From the NCBI GenBank assembly GCA_946480175.1, contig CAMLIK010000010.1, positions 1 through 50,551 on the forward strand: DNA of 50,551 bases. Direction: 5' to 3'. Positions 25,961 to 34,969 of the stretch are shown piece after piece. Position numbers and translations under genes: made by a program. The DNA is from an uncultured Gilliamella sp. (GTDB taxonomy: Bacteria; Pseudomonadota; Gammaproteobacteria; Enterobacterales; Orbaceae). The stretch's first letter is position 1; each line of letters opens with the position of its first letter. The notes beneath the pieces were generated by a model, which made no database searches, had not been told where the DNA came from, and saw only the letters and a program-made list of their open reading frames with translations.

Positions 25961-27226
25961 TTAACTATTTTTGTTAGTTTGTTTTAGCATGAATATAGTT
26001 ATAGTGCCGATTATTGTTATCAGTGCTAAAGTTAGTAAGCCTGCTATATTGTTATTAAAAAGCGTTTCTGCTTTTACACGAATAATTGGTGCTAAAAAAC
26101 CACCAAATGCACCAAACATATTAATAAATCCTATGCCTGCTGCTAGGGCTGCTCCAGATAACAGGTTCGTTGGTATAGTCCAAAAAACAGGTTGTACCGC
26201 AATAAAACCAATCGCTGCAAAACAAAGGGCAATAATTGCAATGCTAGGACTTGCAAGTGCAGAAATTCCAATACCTAAACCTGCTACCAATAATGTTATC
26301 GCAGCGATATTTCTTCTTTCTCCAACTTTGTCTGAGTATCGAGGAATAAAATAAGTACCGAATAATGCTGCAATCCAAGGAATTGCTGCGACCAGTGAGG
26401 CTTTAAAACCAACTGTTGTTCCCATTAATTGGGCAACTTGCGTTGGTAAAAAGAAAATAAGCCCGTAAACACTAATTTGAATTATCATGTAAATAATAGC
26501 TAGATGCCAAACAGTGACATTACTGATAGCATCGATTATTTTAGATGTTGTTTTTACACTCTCTTCTGATGATAATTTTTCTTGTAACGCTTGTTTTTCA
26601 TTTTCATTTAAAAATCTAGCATTACTGATGTTGTCATCAAGGTAAATAAACGTGACAACACCAGCTATAACAGCAAGAATACCTTCAATAATAAACATCC
26701 AGTACCAACCTGGGTGATCTAAAAAGCCATGCATTTCTAATAAAGCACCAGATAGCGGTGAGCCAAATGTTAGCGCTAAAGGTGCTCCCATATAAAATAA
26801 CCCCATTATTCCTGCGCGATGCTTTTGTGGGAACCATTGCGAAGTTAAATAGATCATCCCCGGGAAGAAACCGGCTTCCGCCATACCAAGCATTACACGA
26901 ACAGTTAAAAATTTCCATTCGGAATCAGCATAAGCCATGGCGGCGGATAATAATCCCCATACTAAAGTTGTACCACCAATCCAGTAACGAGCACCAAATT
27001 TACGCATTAATAAATTGGCAGGTGCGCCTAAAAAAGCATAAGCTACGAAGAAAATACCAGCTCCAAATGCAAATGCTTCATTACTTAGCCCTGTATCTAA
27101 TTGATATGCCGATTTGGCAAAGCCAATATTTGCACGGTCTAAAAATGCTAATACGTAGAGTATTAACATGAATGGAACCAGTCTTAAACGGGTTTTGCTT
27201 ACCGCTTTTTCGAGAATATTAGACAT
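25961..27226 (-). CDS. rhmT: L-rhamnonate MFS transporter RhmT
   Basis: A 421-residue major facilitator of the anion:cation symporter type, with about 12 hydrophobic segments. The N-terminal FLDRANIGFAKSAYQ is the ACS-family motif in TM1 and the following loop, and the first half contains GMAEAGFFPGMIYL and SQWFPQKHRAGIMGLFYMGAPLA. Its place between rhmD and rhmA is that of E. coli yfaV/rhmT, supporting rhamnonate as substrate. The ribosome site on the minus strand is unusually G-rich (GGAGAGGGGGG). A strong hairpin lies between rhmD and this gene and may tune its expression. Confidence 0.9.
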   Translation of the reverse strand: MSNILEKAVSKTRLRLVPFMLILYVLAFLDRANIGFAKSAYQLDTGLSNEAFAFGAGIFFVAYAFLGAPANLLMRKFGARYWIGGTTLVWGLLSAAMAYADSEWKFLTVRVMLGMAEAGFFPGMIYLTSQWFPQKHRAGIMGLFYMGAPLALTFGSPLSGALLEMHGFLDHPGWYWMFIIEGILAVIAGVVTFIYLDDNISNARFLNENEKQALQEKLSSEESVKTTSKIIDAISNVTVWHLAIIYMIIQISVYGLIFFLPTQVAQLMGTTVGFKASLVAAIPWIAALFGTYFIPRYSDKVGERRNIAAITLLVAGLGIGISALASPSIAIIALCFAAIGFIAVQPVFWTIPTNLLSGAALAAGIGFINMFGAFGGFLAPIIRVKAETLFNNNIAGLLTLALITIIGTITIFMLKQTNKNS

Positions 27227-27307
27227 AAAAAACCCCCCTCTCCATAAAAATGACAGAGATATAAATAATGTGCAGATGAGGAAAATAATTTTATTTAATC
27301 TAAAATC

Positions 27308-27334
27308 GCAGTTTTAAATTCCTTTTAAAACTGC
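27308..27334 (-). other. Intercistronic hairpin between rhmD and rhmT
   Basis: Perfect 11-bp arms GCAGTTTTAAA (27308-27318) and TTTAAAACTGC (27324-27334) with a five-base loop, inside the rhm operon. There is no T-run after it on the minus strand, so it looks more like an mRNA-stabilising or attenuating structure than a full terminator. Confidence 0.6.
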
Positions 27335-27371
27335 AATAAATCAATAAATAAACTTCTTTTTCCTCATATAA

Positions 27372-28577
27372 TTAATGAGAATAAGGACGAATTAATTTAC
27401 ATTCACGATTTAATTCAACACCAAATCCAGGTTTATCCAGTACCGATTTATGAATTTTTCCATTTACAGGAACCGGTTCATCAATCAATATTGGATCAAA
27501 TTGTGGACGGAGTGTTGAACAATCCGGACTTGTCATTAAAAACTCACTAAATGGGGTATTTGTAAAGGTAATTACTGCATGGTGAGAATAAACGGATGAA
27601 CCATGAGGTACGACCAGCTGTCCTTTTGATTTCGCAATTGCAGCAATTTCAAGTAAGGTGGTTAAGCCACCACACCAACCAACATCTGGTTGCATGATAT
27701 CAATGCCAGTTTCAGATAATGTTCTAAATGATTGAATTGTTCCATGATGTTCACCAGATGTGACCATCATTCCTGGCGGTGCATTGCGTTTTAACTCTCG
27801 GTATCCTTCATATTGTTGTGGAGGTAAACATTCTTCAATCCATTTTAAGTTATAAGGTGCACAAGCATAAGCAAGTTTTGTGGCATAATTTACGTCTTGA
27901 CTCATCCAGCAATCAAGCATGAGCCAAAAATCAGGTCCACACTTTTCGCGCATGCCGGCAACCATTTGCGCATCCTTTTTAATGCCTTGATCACCGTCAT
28001 GTGGTCCCCAATGGGTAGGCATCTTGCCACCAATAAAGCCAATCTCTTTTGCCAAATCAGGTCGAGCACCAGTTGCATAAAATTGAATTTCATCACGGAC
28101 TGCACCACCTAATAATTTATATACAGGTAGATCAGTCACTTTACCAAATAGATCCCAAAGAGCTAAATCAACGCAGGATATCGTGTTCATCACTAAACCA
28201 CCTGAACCAGAATAATACATGGTGGCATTCATCATTTGGTCGTGAATTAGTTTGATATCAGAAACACATTTTCCTTCAATAAATCTATTTAGATGTTTTT
28301 CAACAATAAAACATCCCATTTCTCCGCCAGTTGATACGGCAAAGCCAATTTGTCCATTATCAGCTTCAACTTCGACAATAAGTGTTCCAAGAACGTTAAT
28401 ACCAAAAGATTGACGTGATTGTTCATAGTCTTTATACTTACTCATTGGCGTGGCGATATGGTCGTCGATCCAGTGGTGGCCGCCCTGATCGTGATAGTCT
28501 GCCCCGCCACTACCTTTCTCGGCGGTTGCTCCTCCCATAAAATAAGCTCTTACTTCTTTTATTTTTGGTAGCTTCAT
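27372..28577 (-). CDS. rhmD: L-rhamnonate dehydratase RhmD
   Basis: Enolase-superfamily enzyme (mandelate-racemase subgroup) converting L-rhamnonate to 2-keto-3-deoxy-L-rhamnonate with Mg. It is 401 residues (E. coli RhmD/YfaW 405) and very similar along its length. The RhmD-specific N-terminus has [31 protein letters not shown]; the metal ligands lie in LMLDCWMSQ and [10 protein letters not shown], with SGEHHG following; the catalytic His is in [12 protein letters not shown]. It starts 28 bases after rhmR on the same strand, so regulator and enzyme share a transcript. Confidence 0.97.
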   Translation of the reverse strand: MKLPKIKEVRAYFMGGATAEKGSGGADYHDQGGHHWIDDHIATPMSKYKDYEQSRQSFGINVLGTLIVEVEADNGQIGFAVSTGGEMGCFIVEKHLNRFIEGKCVSDIKLIHDQMMNATMYYSGSGGLVMNTISCVDLALWDLFGKVTDLPVYKLLGGAVRDEIQFYATGARPDLAKEIGFIGGKMPTHWGPHDGDQGIKKDAQMVAGMREKCGPDFWLMLDCWMSQDVNYATKLAYACAPYNLKWIEECLPPQQYEGYRELKRNAPPGMMVTSGEHHGTIQSFRTLSETGIDIMQPDVGWCGGLTTLLEIAAIAKSKGQLVVPHGSSVYSHHAVITFTNTPFSEFLMTSPDCSTLRPQFDPILIDEPVPVNGKIHKSVLDKPGFGVELNRECKLIRPYSH

Positions 28578-28605
28578 TTAATTTCTCCTTTAAAAGTTAC
28601 AAAAA

Positions 28606-29364
28606 TTATTCGTACATAAGACAACCCAATTCTTTTGAGATATCTTTTGCACATTCCTTGATTTTAATCGTAATTTGCGGTAATACATGGTCGGTTATTT
28701 GAAATGTTGTTCCTACAGCCGATATTGCCGCAGCAATATTATTTTGTGCATTAAATATAGGTGCCGCTATGCATCTGATATTGATATAATCTTCTTCATT
28801 ATCAAAACTACAACCTTGTTGACGAATCTTGGCCAATTCAGCATGTAATGAACTGATGGACATAATTGTATTTGCGGTTTTTTGTTCAAAAGAAAGTTGG
28901 TTAACGATTTCAGATATTTTTTCGCTAGGTTGGAAGGCTAATAAGCATTTACCGACGCCAGAACGATAAAGCGATACTTGTTTTCCTACATAAGAACGAA
29001 CACTGATTGTGCTGTGTGATTCACATTTCAAAATATAATAAGCGGTTTTGTTATCTAAAATTCCTAAATGAGTTAAAAGCCCGGTATTATTGGTTAATCT
29101 GGCAAGATGTTTTTTGGCTATTTCTCTAATATCAAAACAATTTGAAGCAAGCTCACCTAATTCGACTAATTTGATCCATAAAAAATAATCACCATTCTGA
29201 TCTTGTTTAATAAATTGATATGACTTTAGTTCTTCTAGTAAAAGATAAGCAGAACTTTTAGGTATTTGTAGGCCATTGATTATTTCTGCAGCACTGCATC
29301 TACCTTTAGACGAGATAAAGTTAAGTATTTTGATTGTTCTTTGTAAAGCGGGTACTTTAGACAT
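28606..29364 (-). CDS. rhmR: IclR-family regulator of rhamnonate catabolism (RhmR/YfaX-like)
   Basis: A 252-residue IclR protein. Residues 1-65 form the winged helix-turn-helix (PALQRTIKILNFISSKGRCSAAEII...IPKSSAYLLLEEL). The remainder is the GAF-like effector domain (YRSGVGKCLLAF, GCSFDNEEDYINIRCIAAPIFN, AAISAVGTTF). In E. coli the rhm genes also carry an IclR-type gene. Here it is the first gene of its own operon, with TCCT-N-TATATTG motifs before its start that may be its operators. The symbol is assigned from context; the ligand, presumably rhamnonate or its keto-deoxy product, is inferred. Confidence 0.85.
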   Translation of the reverse strand: MSKVPALQRTIKILNFISSKGRCSAAEIINGLQIPKSSAYLLLEELKSYQFIKQDQNGDYFLWIKLVELGELASNCFDIREIAKKHLARLTNNTGLLTHLGILDNKTAYYILKCESHSTISVRSYVGKQVSLYRSGVGKCLLAFQPSEKISEIVNQLSFEQKTANTIMSISSLHAELAKIRQQGCSFDNEEDYINIRCIAAPIFNAQNNIAAAISAVGTTFQITDHVLPQITIKIKECAKDISKELGCLMYE

Positions 29365-29366
29365 AC

Positions 29367-29403
29367 ATTCCTATATATTGTACTTTTATCCTGTATATTG
29401 GAT
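29367..29403 (-). promoter_or_regulatory. Candidate IclR-type operators overlapping the rhmR start region
   Basis: ATTCCTATATATTG (29367-29380) and ATCCTGTATATTGGAT (29388-29403) share TCCT-N-TATATTG with the two arms of the palindrome at 29496-29541. They are spaced 20 bases apart, about two DNA turns. The second is itself an imperfect dyad with ATCC/GGAT ends. The first also contains the rhmR ribosome site on the minus strand (AGGAAT), so part of the match may be coincidental. Confidence 0.45.
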
Positions 29404-29495
29404 AAGTAGATTTTACGTTTATCAAATCTTAGCACAACTATTTAATCGCATAATTGTGAACTTGATCATAAAAAATATATAATTAACAATCGGTT

Positions 29496-29541
29496 ATTCC
29501 TTTATATTGGAATTTTTGGGGTCGTTCCAATATAAAGGAAT
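29496..29541. promoter_or_regulatory. Perfect 17-bp inverted repeat upstream of rhmR
   Basis: Arms ATTCCTTTATATTGGAA (29496-29512) and TTCCAATATAAAGGAAT (29525-29541) pair perfectly around a 12-base spacer, about 130 bases upstream of rhmR. Each arm is an imperfect dyad with TTCC/GGAA ends, like IclR-family operators. No T-run follows, so a terminator is unlikely on either strand. Confidence 0.5.
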
Positions 29542-29672
29542 TTAAAATAGTCTAATTTATAAGATGTCTTAAATTTGAGTGTTGTGATTTAAATTGAAAT
29601 GATGAAATAGGGTGGTTTTTAATTAGAAACGATTTAGTAGTATGAATAAAATAACATGCAAATATTAGTTAG

Positions 29673-29704
29673 ATGGTATAGACTCCTCAATTATTTTTAC
29701 AAAT
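29673..29704. repeat. 32-bp direct repeat, copy 1
   Basis: Identical over 32 bases to 29894-29925 (begins ATGGTATAGACTCC, ends TTTTTACAAAT), with weaker similarity for another 30-35 bases on the right. The copies are 221 bases apart in the same orientation. Confidence 0.75.
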
Positions 29705-29893
29705 AAACTTCATCAATCAAAGCAAAGATAATAATTATCTGAAAAAATAATTAACCAATAAGAATATTGATTGATAAAGATTAAGACATACCACATATTG
29801 GCAATAACCCTGGTTAAAGGTTAATGTTAATACATCTTTACTCATTTCTGCACGTTTTTATGAGTAGTTTACTCATACTTAAAACTTAATAAC

Positions 29894-29925
29894 ATGGTAT
29901 AGACTCCTCAATTATTTTTACAAAT
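29894..29925. repeat. 32-bp direct repeat, copy 2
   Basis: Second exact copy. On the minus strand it reads TTGAGGAG-tctatacc-ATG, a good ribosome site and start codon, but the frame it opens stops after eight codons. Copy 1 has lost the ATG. This looks like a duplicated gene start or the edge of a decayed element. Confidence 0.7.
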
Positions 29926-29977
29926 CAAATTCAGTAACTCGAACCAAAGTAATTATATTTCTATGAGAGATATGTTT

Positions 29978-30754
29978 TTATTGTTTTTCTGCTGCTATTA
30001 AGAACATTGGCGTTGAATGGTAATTAATTTGTTCAATTTCATCCCAAACTATCTTTGATATATCGTTTTCAATATGAATATTTTTATAACCGATTGATTG
30101 TAGAATATTCATATCCCATTCGGGTCTGATTTTTTGACTTAACGGTAGTAATCTGGCGATCCGTTCCATTTCGTAGGTATCGGTTTGTCGATAATGATCG
30201 TCTATACCACAATTGGCTGTATTTTCTCGGTCTTGCATGTATTGTGAATGAAGATCTTTATTAAAAAGGAATAAGTACCAGTTTGCATCAAAATTAAGTA
30301 ATTTTCCTTTAGAATTTAGTACTCGAAACCATTCTTGATAAGCTACTGTGGGATTACTTAGGTTCCAAGTTACATTACGTAATACAATTAAATCAAAATG
30401 ATTATCGTCAAACGGTAAGCAATGAACATCTGATAAAACAAAATTCACTTTTACCTGATATTGAGAGGCATTGTCTTTTGCTTGATCTATCATCGCTTGA
30501 GTAACGTCAACCGCGGTTACTTCATGGCCAGCTAAAGCTAAGGTAATCGCCAAAAAACCAGGACCGCCTCCAATGTCTAATATTCGTAATTTATTTTTGT
30601 TAGGAGCATGGTTTAAAATTAGCTTTTGCCAGATTTTTCTTTTATCCGTTGCTAGTTCATCTTGGTTAGTTTGGCTGTATCCTTTAGCTCGGTTTGTCCA
30701 ATAGATAATAAGATCTTGCAAAAGATTATCATCATTATTATTTGCTATTAGCAC
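29978..30754 (-). CDS. Class I SAM-dependent methyltransferase (Methyltransf_11/25 type), substrate unknown
   Basis: A 258-residue Rossmann-fold methyltransferase. Motif I is ILDIGGGPGFLAITLA (about residues 60-75), motif post-I VTAVDVTQAMIDQA, motif II-like FVLSDVHCLPFDDNHFDLIVLRNVTWNL, and motif III WFRVLNSKGKLLNFDANWYL. Such proteins act on small molecules or lipids; similar stand-alone genes are common near metal or sugar transport loci, but no partner is adjacent here. It is not in the neighbouring sugar-acid operons: gaps of 208 and about 600 bases separate it from them. The translated start follows a region with weak ribosome-site signal (start codon GTG). No function is proposed. Confidence 0.8.
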   Translation of the reverse strand: MLIANNNDDNLLQDLIIYWTNRAKGYSQTNQDELATDKRKIWQKLILNHAPNKNKLRILDIGGGPGFLAITLALAGHEVTAVDVTQAMIDQAKDNASQYQVKVNFVLSDVHCLPFDDNHFDLIVLRNVTWNLSNPTVAYQEWFRVLNSKGKLLNFDANWYLFLFNKDLHSQYMQDRENTANCGIDDHYRQTDTYEMERIARLLPLSQKIRPEWDMNILQSIGYKNIHIENDISKIVWDEIEQINYHSTPMFLIAAEKQ

Positions 30755-30925
30755 TTAGTTTCTCGCGTTTTTAAATAATTTTTAATTGTGAGACAGGTAG
30801 TATAATCATTATTACTCGATAAAATAATATCTACTACTATAACTTTATAGATAAGTTTTTTAGTATTAGGAATAGGGTATTATTTGAAATAGCTAAAAGT
30901 AAATTTTGGTGCGAATAATTTGAAA

Positions 30926-30949
30926 TGCCACCAATGTAGATAGGTGGCA
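30926..30949 (-). terminator. Terminator of the pentonate operon
   Basis: A 7-bp GC-rich stem TGCCACC (30926-30932) and GGTGGCA (30943-30949) lies just after the dehydratase stop on the minus strand, followed by TTTCAAATT. The T-run is interrupted, so strength is uncertain. Confidence 0.6.
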
Positions 30950-30962
30950 CTTTATATCAATT

Positions 30963-32675
30963 TTATTCTATATAGGCACCGGCCATTAATGATTTAGCTC
31001 TTTCTGTATATTGTTTAAACACACCTTTTCGTTTTGAATAATCGGGAGGTGTCCATTTTTGCTTACGTTTAGTAAATATTTCAGCAATTTCTTCTGCAGA
31101 TTTAATTTCACCATTAATACCAATAATATTAAGTTTTCTAGCATGCACATCAATTTCGACAATATCATTATCTTCAACAAGTGCAATTGGACCGCCATCC
31201 GCAGCTTCAGGAGATACGTGACCAATGCATGGACCATGTGTTGCTCCCGAAAAACGTCCATCGGTGACCAATGCGACACTACCATTAAGACGCTTATCAA
31301 AGACAATTGCATCAGTGGTCATTAGCATTTCTGGCGCACCTGAACCTTTTGGCCCTTCATAACAAATGAAAATAACATCACCAGGATTAACCTTATTATT
31401 AATAATAGCCTCTTGAGCTGCTTCTTCCGAATTATAAACTTTGGCAGGTCCAGTATGTTTATGCATATCAGGACTACAGGCAGTATATTTTATAACTGCA
31501 CCATCTGGCGCTATATTGCCTTTTAAAACAGCGATGGATCCCATTTTTTCTTTGTTAGGTTTACGAATTAAATCATTTCGTTCTAATTTGTAATTATGCA
31601 AATAGCCTAAATTACGGTCAAAGAAACCGGTTTGCTGCATCATTTCCAAATTATCACCTAAAGACTGTCCTGTAACTGTCATTACATCAAGATCGAGTAA
31701 ATCCTTAATCATCCATTGAACCATTGGAATACCGCCGGCAAACCATAATAGTTCTGTTACGTATTTTCCACTTGGCTGTACATTGGTAAGGTATGGTACG
31801 GTGTTATTAATTCGATCAAATACATCTGCGGTTAATTCAAATCCTGATGCATGTGCGATAGCCGGTAAATGAATAAGCGCATTTGTACTACCACTGATAG
31901 CAGCGTGTACTTTAATGGCATTTTCAAATGCAGCAGGTGTAAGTATTTTACGAGAGGTTATTCCTTCTTTAGCTAGATACATGGCATGGTGGCCTGCAGA
32001 TCTGGCCATCCTACGAATTTCAGACATTGTCGATGGTGCTAATGCGCTTCCAGGTAATGCTAAGCCAAGTGCTTCTGACATACATTGCATTGTACTTGCG
32101 GTACCCATGAATTGACATGCTCCAGCGGTAGGGCAACCACACCTTTGTAAGGTTTGAATCTGTCTTATATCAATTTCACCTTTTTTATATTGTGCTGTGG
32201 CACCGCCTAAGTCTGATGTCGTCATATTAGGAGCCGGGCGCATTGAACCACCAGGAACATGAACTAACGGTATGTCAAGTCGTGCAGCAGCAATAAGGTG
32301 AGCAGGTACTGATTTATCACAACTAGAAATAAGTACTGCTGCATCATACGGTATGACAGAACCATGAATTTCGACCATATTAGCAATCGCTTCTCTTGAT
32401 GCTAAGATATAATTCATACCATCATGACCTTGTCCCCAGCCATCACATATATCAGTAACATGGCTACGTACTGAACGACCGCCTCGTTCATGCACGCCAA
32501 GAACAACTTCATAACCTAAACTATCAAGATGATAACTACCCGGATGACTTTCTCCATAACAGTCATCAATAAGAACTTGTGGTTTTTCAGTATCTTCAAC
32601 GGTATAATTCATGCCCATTCGTAATGCATCTAATTGTGACCATAGATCTCTGGCAAATTTACATTTTTGTTGCAT
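30963..32675 (-). CDS. IlvD/Edd-family sugar-acid dehydratase (probable pentonate dehydratase)
   Basis: An Fe-S, Mg-dependent dehydratase of the dihydroxy-acid dehydratase family, 570 residues from ATG 32675, which has a GGAGG site; the frame opens at an upstream TTG that is less likely. Cluster cysteines lie in IDDCYGESHP, SSCDKSVPAH and the CPTAGACQFMGTASTMQ motif. Mg/active-site segments are GSTNALIHLPAIAH and DGRFSGATHGPCIGHVSPEA. Length and motifs resemble L-arabinonate/D-xylonate dehydratases more than the 610-residue IlvD. It lies downstream of a DapA-type aldolase and an MFS carrier in one operon, which supports a pentonate (arabinonate or xylonate) rather than branched-chain amino-acid synthesis. 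Confidence 0.88.
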   Translation of the reverse strand: MQQKCKFARDLWSQLDALRMGMNYTVEDTEKPQVLIDDCYGESHPGSYHLDSLGYEVVLGVHERGGRSVRSHVTDICDGWGQGHDGMNYILASREAIANMVEIHGSVIPYDAAVLISSCDKSVPAHLIAAARLDIPLVHVPGGSMRPAPNMTTSDLGGATAQYKKGEIDIRQIQTLQRCGCPTAGACQFMGTASTMQCMSEALGLALPGSALAPSTMSEIRRMARSAGHHAMYLAKEGITSRKILTPAAFENAIKVHAAISGSTNALIHLPAIAHASGFELTADVFDRINNTVPYLTNVQPSGKYVTELLWFAGGIPMVQWMIKDLLDLDVMTVTGQSLGDNLEMMQQTGFFDRNLGYLHNYKLERNDLIRKPNKEKMGSIAVLKGNIAPDGAVIKYTACSPDMHKHTGPAKVYNSEEAAQEAIINNKVNPGDVIFICYEGPKGSGAPEMLMTTDAIVFDKRLNGSVALVTDGRFSGATHGPCIGHVSPEAADGGPIALVEDNDIVEIDVHARKLNIIGINGEIKSAEEIAEIFTKRKQKWTPPDYSKRKGVFKQYTERAKSLMAGAYIE

Positions 32676-32702
32676 AATTTCCTCCAATGCTTTTTTAATT
32701 TT

Positions 32703-33971
32703 TTATTTTGTTGGTTTTGCGGTTACAGCAGGTAGCGTGAATAATAGAATAATTGCAATGATTAAAGCCCCAACTAAGGTATATAGTCCTGCATTTTTAC
32801 TTACGGTAACGGTTAATAAACCAACTAGATATGGCCCGATAAATCCTCCTAGATTACCAAGGGCATTGATTGTTCCTCGTACTCCACCTAAAACATTTGA
32901 TGGGAATAGTAATGGGGGTAAAGTCCAGAATGGCCCAGCATATGCTTGTAGGAAAAAACCACAGAGAACCATCATTCCATATGCAAGCCATGTGTTATTT
33001 TCTAATAATATTGATAAAGTTAAACAGATAGCAAAACCAATCATTGGAATTGCGGTATATAATCTACGATTCATGGTTTGGTCACATAATTTAGCAATAT
33101 AATATTGTCCAAAAATGCAAAGAATGTATGGTGCTGCGGTTAATAGTCCAACAATAGACATACCACTACCGGTTAATTGTTTAATTAACATTGGCATCCA
33201 AAGGGCAAAACCGTAAAAACCAATTTGGAAGAAGAAATAGATAGCAACCAGTTTCCATAAGTTGATACTACTTAATACTGTTTTAACACTTGCTTTGTCA
33301 TCTAATTTTATAAGCGCTTTATCTTCGGCAAATTGTTGGTTTAACCAATTTAATTCTTTAGGATCTAGCCATTTAGCTTGATGAGGATAATCAGAAACAA
33401 GAGGCATCCAAACAAAGAGTAATGCTAAAGATATAATACCTTCAATGATAAACATTTCTCTCCATCCCCAAGCTTCAATTAACCAGCCAGATAGAGGGCC
33501 TGTAATAATAGATGCGGCAGCTAAATTCATTTGGAAAAATGCAATTGCTCTAGCTCTTTCATGATTTGGAAACCAATGCCCAATCAATGCCAATATAGCA
33601 GGGTATACCCCCCCTTCAGCTATCCCCAATATAAAACGTATGATAAGTAATTGAACGGGATCACGAACAAATCCTGTTATTGCAGCAAAACCGCCCCAAA
33701 TAACTATAGTCCATGCGATAAATTTTTTTGCACTATAGCGTTCAGCGATTTGACCACCGGGAATTTGTAAAAATATATAGCCAATAAAAAAGATCCCTGC
33801 GACAAGACCTGCGAAAGATGCGGTCATACCTAAATCTTTATTCATTCCTCCGGCAATACCAATGGCTATATTTGTTCTGTCCATATATGCCACGATATAC
33901 ACCAGAATGGTAGCCGGAATTATATGTTTCCAACGCCCTTTAGGAATTGTTTTGTCTTCTGTATTATTCAT
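32703..33971 (-). CDS. MFS sugar-acid transporter (anion:cation symporter family)
   Basis: A 422-residue permease with about 12 transmembrane segments. The ACS-family start VYIVAYMDRTNIAIGIAGGMNKD, then QIPGGQIAERYSAKKFI and GIAEGGVYPAILALIGHWFPNHERARAIAFFQ, resemble RhmT (25961-27226) and hexuronate/galactonate carriers. It sits between the dehydratase (15 bases or so after it) and the aldolase (14 bases before it) in the minus-strand operon, so it probably imports the sugar acid they consume. The start has a GGAGGC site. It is a clear relative of rhmT but not a recent duplicate. Confidence 0.88.
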   Translation of the reverse strand: MNNTEDKTIPKGRWKHIIPATILVYIVAYMDRTNIAIGIAGGMNKDLGMTASFAGLVAGIFFIGYIFLQIPGGQIAERYSAKKFIAWTIVIWGGFAAITGFVRDPVQLLIIRFILGIAEGGVYPAILALIGHWFPNHERARAIAFFQMNLAAASIITGPLSGWLIEAWGWREMFIIEGIISLALLFVWMPLVSDYPHQAKWLDPKELNWLNQQFAEDKALIKLDDKASVKTVLSSINLWKLVAIYFFFQIGFYGFALWMPMLIKQLTGSGMSIVGLLTAAPYILCIFGQYYIAKLCDQTMNRRLYTAIPMIGFAICLTLSILLENNTWLAYGMMVLCGFFLQAYAGPFWTLPPLLFPSNVLGGVRGTINALGNLGGFIGPYLVGLLTVTVSKNAGLYTLVGALIIAIILLFTLPAVTAKPTK

Positions 33972-33985
33972 ATGGATGCCTCCAA

Positions 33986-34903
33986 TTATTTATTTATAAT
34001 AGGAATTTGAGCAGACTCTAATACTTGAATTAATAAGTCTTTTTTGTTTTTTGGTAGTTTTGTTACCGGCGCTAAAACCTCAGTTGAAATATCTACTCCG
34101 ATTAGCTTGATAGCTTGTTTAATAACCCCAAAGAAAGGCGATTCAATCGCATAAACCGGCATTAATTTTGCTAATTGACGCTGTAATTTAAATGCGGTTT
34201 GGTAATCTTTTTCAATGAATGCGTTATAAATTCCCTTGGTAATTTTCGGGGCGAAATTAAATGTTGCAGGAATGCCACCATGACCACCAAGAATAAGCGT
34301 GTCTAACATATATTCATCAAATCCACTGAAGATGATAAAATCAGGACGGAAGGCGTGAACTCTGTTGATGACTTCTCGGGTATGGCTTATGTTATCAATG
34401 GTGTCTTTCAAACCAATAATATTTGGCTGATCCTTGGCTAATCGAGTAATAACATCAATACCAATATCTTGACCGGTTAATGTAGGGAAATTGTAAAGTA
34501 GCACTGGTATATCAAGATTTTCAGCGACAGTTTTATAATGGTGATAAATGGCTTCACTATTTAATAAAGCATAATATGGATTAACCACTAAAACGGCATC
34601 TGCGCCTATTTGTGCTGCATGCTGACCATATTCAATAGTTTCTTTGGTACTTGGACTGGATATTCCAATCATAACTGGAATGCGTTTATTAATATGCTTT
34701 ACCGCAAATTCAGCAACTTCAAGTCGTAGTTTCGGTGGCATATGACAAAATTCACCACCACTCCCTAAAATCAAAACGCCATCAGCTTCACTATCGATCA
34801 GATGATCTAATAGATTAGCCATTCCTTTTTTATCCAGTTCCCCATGTTTATCTACAATTGTCGGCACGGGTGGAAATATCCCTTTAAATTTTGCTAAACT
34901 CAT
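33986..34903 (-). CDS. DapA/NanA-family aldolase (probable 2-keto-3-deoxy-pentonate aldolase, YjhH/YagE-like)
   Basis: A 305-residue class I aldolase of the dihydrodipicolinate synthase/N-acetylneuraminate lyase family. Motifs are GVLILGSGGEFCHM, the Tyr in VLLYNFPTLTGQD, and the Schiff-base lysine in NIIGLKDTIDN. The resemblance to E. coli YjhH/YagE (LYNFPDLTGQDL, GIKDTIDS) predicts cleavage of a 2-keto-3-deoxy-pentonate into pyruvate and glycolaldehyde. The frame opens at 34921, but ATG 34903 follows GGAGAAGAA and matches family starts. First gene of the operon; a divergent iron alcohol dehydrogenase across 205 bases would reduce the aldehyde. Confidence 0.88.
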   Translation of the reverse strand: MSLAKFKGIFPPVPTIVDKHGELDKKGMANLLDHLIDSEADGVLILGSGGEFCHMPPKLRLEVAEFAVKHINKRIPVMIGISSPSTKETIEYGQHAAQIGADAVLVVNPYYALLNSEAIYHHYKTVAENLDIPVLLYNFPTLTGQDIGIDVITRLAKDQPNIIGLKDTIDNISHTREVINRVHAFRPDFIIFSGFDEYMLDTLILGGHGGIPATFNFAPKITKGIYNAFIEKDYQTAFKLQRQLAKLMPVYAIESPFFGVIKQAIKLIGVDISTEVLAPVTKLPKNKKDLLIQVLESAQIPIINK

Positions 34904-34969
34904 TTCTTCTCCTTTGTTCATAATACGGAACTTTATTTCTTTCTTGTGAACGGATTATTGAGGAAAAAA

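Larger units (their letters stand above)
29542..29977. other. Gap between the rhmR upstream region and the methyltransferase gene
   Basis: Holds the two copies of a 32-bp direct repeat and, on the minus strand between them, a 36-codon frame (from about 29845 down to 29738) of no known family and no clear ribosome site. Nothing else coding is evident. Confidence 0.4.

Noticed and set aside
29738-29845. 36-codon minus-strand frame between the two direct repeats
   Set aside because: No family resemblance, no clear ribosome site, and short enough to arise by chance in AT-rich DNA.
30963-32675. Branched-chain amino-acid dihydroxy-acid dehydratase IlvD
   Set aside because: Length and neighbours (aldolase, MFS carrier, iron alcohol dehydrogenase, IclR) fit sugar-acid catabolism; no ilv genes are present.
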